This document shows, in pieces, positions 62,217 to 64,000 of a stretch of 64,000 nt of DNA (positions within the stretch are counted from its first letter, which is position 1; every line of letters starts with the position of its first letter). The notes under the pieces were generated by a model, which ran no database searches, was not told the origin of the DNA, and saw nothing but the letters and a program-made list of their open reading frames with translations. The translations under genes and the position numbers were made by a program. The stretch comes from Saxidomus purpurata (lineage: Eukaryota > Mollusca > Bivalvia > Venerida > Veneridae), in assembly GCA_022818135.1 (NCBI GenBank), contig JAFMSR010000002.1:20847085-20911084 (forward strand), given 5' to 3'.

Positions 62217-63274
62217 GCTCACCTGAGCTGGCTCAGGGTGAGCTATTAGGATCGATGAATGTCCGTCGTCCGTCGTCCGTCCACATTTAGTTCGTTAACG
62301 CTCTAGTGGTCACATTTTTTCCTCAATTGTCACGAAACTTGGTCAGGATGTTTGTCCCAGTAATTACTCGGACGAGTTCGAATATGGGTCATCTGGGGTC
62401 AAAAACTAGGTCACAGAGCCCAAAAATAGAAAAATCTTGTTAAGGCTCTAGAGGCTACTGTTTCAGTCCAAATATCCTGGCATTTGTCAGAAAGGTTGTT
62501 TCTATGATTTCTAGCTCAAGTTTTAATATGGGTCACCTGGGGTCAAAAACTAGGTCATACAGCCCAAATATGGAAAAACCTTTGTTAACACTCTAGAGGT
62601 AACTTTTCAGCCCAAATATCCTGGAAATTTGTCAGAAAGGTTGTTAAGTTGATTTCAGCCCAAGTTCGAATATGGGTCATCTGGGGTCAAAAACTAGGTC
62701 ACAGCCCAAATATGGAAAAACCTTGTTAACACTCTAGATGTTACATTTTCAGCCCAGATACCTTGAAATTTGTCAGAAAGTGCAGATCATGATCGACAGC
62801 AAAATAATGAAAGTGCAGAGCATGATCAGACAGCTAAATTATGAAAGTGCAGATCATGATCAGACAGCTAAATAATGCAAAGCAAACAGTGCAGATCATG
62901 ATCAGACAGCAAAAAATAAAAGCTGACAGTGCAGATCATGACCAGCCAACATACAATGAATAGCTTACAGTGCAGATCATGATCGAAAGCAAAAATGAAT
63001 AGCCAACAGTGCAGATCTGATCGACAGCAAAATAATGAGGCCTAGAGCTAGGTATTCGCATGTGGCAAAATTGACTCTCTACCAAGTTTGTTCAAACCTG
63101 ACCTCAGGGTCAAAATTAACCCTGCCTGGGGGGTCTTTTGATTTTACATAGGCTTATTAAGAGGATATCTGAGCCAAAGGTAAAAATTGATCCTTTCTGC
63201 TATTAATAACCTTTTTATTTTTGCCAATGGTAGACAGGTGAGCGATACAGGGCCATCATGGCCCTCTTGTTTTA
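62217..63274. mobile_element. Long non-coding bivalve-type repeat with internal duplications
   Basis: The ends carry inverted GCTCACCTG (62217-62225) and CAGGTGAGC (63235-63243). Near the left end is GTCCGTCGTCCGTCGTCCGT (62262). The right end has the hairpin AGGGCCATCATGGCCCT (63249-63265) followed by CTTGTT. From about 62366 to 62780 a unit of roughly 140 bases (ATATGGGTCATCTGGGGTCA, AAAACTAGGTCA, TTTGTCAGAAAGGTTG) is present three times. No open frame. I know repeats of this style from bivalve genomes; its class (DNA element, Helitron-like or other) is unresolved. Confidence 0.75.
62780..63020 (+). repeat. Irregular tandem repeat inside the long repeat
   Basis: Seven units of about 30-40 bases, each with GTGCAGATCATGATC(A)GACAGC or a close variant, separated by A-rich spacers. 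A related GTAGATCATGATCAGACTGC occurs alone at 25156. Confidence 0.85.
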
Positions 63275-63279
63275 AATAC

Positions 63280-64000
63280 TGATTGACACATATATTCGAG
63301 CTGTAATTAATGTTCAAAAACCTGTAAAAATATTTCATTGCGTGTATTCCACTAATTTGTATCGTGCCGTTTTGTCACTGTTTTGTAGCGTGCGATGCTT
63401 CCACTGGTCTTAATAGAAATCAGGTATATTTATTAAGTTTATTATAAAAAACAACACATTTTGAAGTGCGTATTCGAAGTAAACTTCTGTTTTCTTCTTT
63501 AGTGCAATCATTTCAGTCTGATAAGCGACAGAAAGTACAAAATGATTTATTTATTAAATGGGTAAATTCCAAAGTCGTACCGAAAGTATTTGAAATACGA
63601 CCTAATAGCTTCCGTCATTATACCGTTAACAGTGCTCATTAGATTGAGTTACTTGAATACTTGAAATACTGGGATGCTTAAGGAATCCGCTTGGAAAGTG
63701 CGAATTTTCTGCAATGTAGATACAGTATGTATGCGTAATTGCGTATGTCATTTGCTTTAAGGCTCGGATATATTATCATATTTCTATGCGAGCCAACATA
63801 TCTCAGTTACACTAACATTCCGTCAGTAATGTCACGTTTCCTGTTGTTAATCTCATCAATCTAAACATTACACAGCTATTTATATAATAAGTCGCATTCT
63901 CACATTGCTTAATGCTTAACAATGTTGTATTGTTGTACTGCCAAATGGTATGTAATCGTAAACACTGATTCGTACTTAGAATTTTCGTAAGAACATTGTG
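63280..64000. other. Non-coding right edge
   Basis: No gene recognised; if the receptor is incomplete because of window end, this is still its intron. Confidence 0.4.

Overview
This looks like an AT-rich, gene-poor stretch of a metazoan genome, most likely a bivalve mollusc. Four things point there: a spliced rhodopsin-type neuropeptide receptor, many tRNA-derived SINEs, small TA-flanked inverted-repeat elements, and near the right end a long repeat carrying a GTCCGTC run and a terminal AGGGCCATCATGGCCCT hairpin of a style I know from clam and oyster genomes. The species assignment is inference. No prokaryotic or organellar gene, CRISPR array or rRNA is visible.

Layout. 1-4.8 kb: non-coding, with one SINE tail and one fold-back repeat. 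4.8-16.2 kb: an old local duplication in which blocks named here A, C, B and D recur in the same order and orientation about three times. 16.2-21 kb: SINEs, a GC-rich hairpin, a G-run and three weak protein-like open frames. 21-27 kb: small inverted-repeat elements, including two MITEs of 177 and 180 bp with TA duplications. 27.5-28.5 kb: the only confident protein-coding segment, a first coding exon of a peptide GPCR (TM1 to TM5), ending at a clear splice donor. I could not find the exon with TM6 and TM7 in the remaining 35 kb. 28.5-48 kb: intron or intergenic DNA with SINEs, short tandem repeats and fold-backs; a SINE at 46.4 kb seems to have carried a copy of nearby sequence with it. 48.36-48.86 kb: a 14-copy 36-bp minisatellite. 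49-55 kb: almost featureless. 55.3-55.7 kb: a dense cluster of a fold-back, a perfect 26-bp palindrome with a CACGTG core and an AGTC microsatellite. 61-63.3 kb: a full-length SINE and the long bivalve-type repeat.

There is no set of genes working together here. One receptor gene runs on the + strand; if the missing 3' exon lies beyond the window, everything from 28.5 kb to the right end is its intron. I found no convincing new multi-gene system. The most unusual items are the collinear triplication, the SINE with a local 5' copy, the two perfect palindromes and the minisatellite.
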